NCBI GenBank assembly: GCA_030634125.1
Contig: DAOWBJ010000109.1
Location: 1-6,198 of the forward strand
Origin: Victivallales bacterium
GTDB taxonomy: Bacteria > Verrucomicrobiota > Lentisphaeria > Victivallales > Victivallaceae
Reading direction: 5' to 3'
DNA length: 6,198 nucleotides
Shown: piece by piece, positions 4,745 through 6,198 of the stretch
Layout of the letters: each line of letters opens with the position of its first letter
Numbering within the stretch: the stretch's first letter is position 1
Notes under the pieces: model-generated
What the model saw: only the letters and a program-made list of their open reading frames with translations
Databases searched by the model: none
Told to the model about the DNA's origin: nothing
Position numbers and translations under genes: made by a program

Positions 4745-6198
4745 CTATATATGGTCAAGGGTTTCTTTATATGCTGCAATAATTTTGTCAAGTTGTATTT
4801 TAGTTGTTTTGACGCCGGAACCGCTAATATCAAGTTCCGGAGCGGCGATTACTTCACCTACTTTAGCGAAGGGAACGCCGGCAAGAAGTTTTTCCACTTG
4901 TTCAGCCTTATCCGGGGATACTGTCATAACAAAACGAGTATTGGATTCAGAGAACAGAATCCGCGTTGCGCAGCAGGATTCAGAAAGCGGAACTTTATCC
5001 AGATTTATTTTCAATCCGAGTCTGCCGCCCATAGCTGTTTTAGCGAAAGCCGTGCCCAGACCGCCGATAGCGGGTGTATGCAGGGAGTTAGCCAGTTCAG
5101 CTTCAGTAATACCGGAGACTGCGGAATAAACCTTTTTAGCGTAAGCGGCATCCACTTTCGGTACATTATTGCCGACCGCGTCAAACATCGCGTAATACTC
5201 ACTGCCGCCGAGCTCATTGGCTGTATTGCCGATAACATATACCAGGTCGCCGGCAAATTTAGCGTCAAGAGTTACAGATTTGCTGATGTCGTCCATTTTT
5301 GATATTGCGCTGAACAGAACTGTAGGCGGAATGGATATTTTTCTGCCGCCGCGGGTACTGTCGTTTTTCATGCTGTCTTTGCCTGAAATACATGGCACCC
5401 GGAAGGCCTTTGTGTAATTATACAATGCCTGGTTCGCTCTGACCAACTGTGCCAGTTTATAAGTTCCGTCAGGAGTTCTTTCGCTTTGAACAGGATCCGG
5501 CCAGCAGAAGTTATCCAGACCGGCAATCATATCCATTTTGCCGCCGACAGCGATGATACGGCGTATCGACAAGTCAATAATCGACGCCATCATGTCGTAA
5601 GTATCAATATCACTGTAGCGCGGCAGAATTCCTTCGGAAAGGATCACGCCCTCAGTGCTGAGTTGTTCAATCATGGTAACAGTCGCGTCGCTGACAACGT
5701 CACGGCATTTGCCCGTCATCGGCTTGATAACGCTCAAACCTTTTACTTCGTGGTCATATTGGCGCGCTTTGTATTCGTCAGAACAAATATTCAAACGTCC
5801 GAGCATAGTTTCGAGGTCATCAAAGCAATTACGGTTTGAAATATCAGGTTCAACAAATTCAGGTTTATCCCATTCCGCTTTGAGTTTCAAGCGCGGCAGA
5901 CCATCGTGCATGAATTCGATATCACTCAAAGCGACAGTTTTGTCATTATACAGCATGTGGAACTTGCCGTTATCAGTAAATTCGCCCATGACGGTCGCTT
6001 CCACATCACGGGATTTCGCAAGCTCTGTAAATTCGTCAAGATTTTCCGGCTGAACCGCGAAACTCATTCTTTCCTGAGCTTCCGAAACGAGAATTTCCCA
6101 TGGTTTCATGCCAACATATTTTAATGGAGCTTTAGCTAAATCCATACGGCAGCCGCCGCAAAGCTCAGCCATTTCACCTATACTTGAGGAAAGTCCGC
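4745..6198 (-). CDS. purL: Phosphoribosylformylglycinamidine synthase, PurL synthetase part (5' end beyond window)
   Basis: The last 483 residues of FGAM synthase, which converts FGAR, glutamine and ATP to FGAM in de novo purine synthesis. The frame is open to the right edge, reading GLSSSIGE before the first internal Met at 6172, so that Met is not the true start. Numbering from it: KPWEILVSEAQERM (23-36), the domain linker with GEFTDNG, a second AIRS-type half with AGLDNFCWPDP (217-227), TPDGTYKLAQLVRAN (233-247), CISGKDSMKND (261-271) and LGGSEYYAMF (321-330). The protein stops soon after the second AIRS C domain, with no fused glutaminase, so it needs a separate PurQ. The AGLDNFCWPDP segment is one I associate with PurSL-type enzymes, though the N-terminal PurS part would lie outside the window. 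The usual 'HDxSDGG' near 365 reads HTPAIGG. The stop is TAG at 4747-4745. Confidence 0.93.
   Translation of the reverse strand, partial: GLSSSIGEMAELCGGCRMDLAKAPLKYVGMKPWEILVSEAQERMSFAVQPENLDEFTELAKSRDVEATVMGEFTDNGKFHMLYNDKTVALSDIEFMHDGLPRLKLKAEWDKPEFVEPDISNRNCFDDLETMLGRLNICSDEYKARQYDHEVKGLSVIKPMTGKCRDVVSDATVTMIEQLSTEGVILSEGILPRYSDIDTYDMMASIIDLSIRRIIAVGGKMDMIAGLDNFCWPDPVQSERTPDGTYKLAQLVRANQALYNYTKAFRVPCISGKDSMKNDSTRGGRKISIPPTVLFSAISKMDDISKSVTLDAKFAGDLVYVIGNTANELGGSEYYAMFDAVGNNVPKVDAAYAKKVYSAVSGITEAELANSLHTPAIGGLGTAFAKTAMGGRLGLKINLDKVPLSESCCATRILFSESNTRFVMTVSPDKAEQVEKLLAGVPFAKVGEVIAAPELDISGSGVKTTKIQLDKIIAAYKETLDHI

Noticed and set aside
4751..5302. Plus-strand ORF of 183 codons opposite purL
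   Set aside because: It lies wholly antisense to strongly conserved PurL coding sequence, has no recognisable domain, and its composition is that of a shadow frame.
5486..6053. Plus-strand ORFs of 117 and 132 codons opposite purL
   Set aside because: They overlap each other and the conserved PurL frame; no motif or ribosome site supports them.

Overview
The window is a densely packed bacterial segment with every recognisable gene on the minus strand, so it reads right to left. In transcription order: the 3' two-thirds or so of a large purL (FGAM synthase, cut by the right edge), a primary-like (probably group 2) sigma-70 factor, a tRNA-dihydrouridine synthase, a class I SAM-dependent methyltransferase, a small secreted lysine-rich protein of unknown function, and srkA (YihE-type stress response kinase). 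At the left edge there may be the first codons of another minus-strand gene.

The first four genes are separated by 25 bases, a 3-base overlap and 16 bases, and look like one transcription unit. A 63-base AT-rich gap follows. The secreted-protein gene then abuts srkA, its TAA lying directly against the GTG start of srkA, so those two are a second coupled pair. Only positions 1-198 and 1948-2010 are truly intergenic.

The organism is a bacterium of moderate GC content that uses AGGAGG-type Shine-Dalgarno sites. The secreted protein carries a segment resembling the SHD1-like beta motif common in Planctomycetes and Lentisphaerae/Verrucomicrobia proteins. PurL has no C-terminal glutaminase domain and carries an 'AGLDNFCWPDP' segment that I associate with PurSL-type enzymes. 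Together these make a Lentisphaerota or other PVC-group bacterium a reasonable but weak inference.

Functionally this is mostly housekeeping: purine synthesis, transcription initiation, tRNA modification and stress kinase signalling. I see no mobile element, CRISPR array, rRNA, tRNA or defence system. The parts worth a second look are the GC-rich structured island next to srkA, which carries a plus-strand terminator facing the 'wrong' way; the lysine-rich secreted protein with a dnaX-like slippery heptamer; and the degenerate signature motifs in PurL and the Dus protein.
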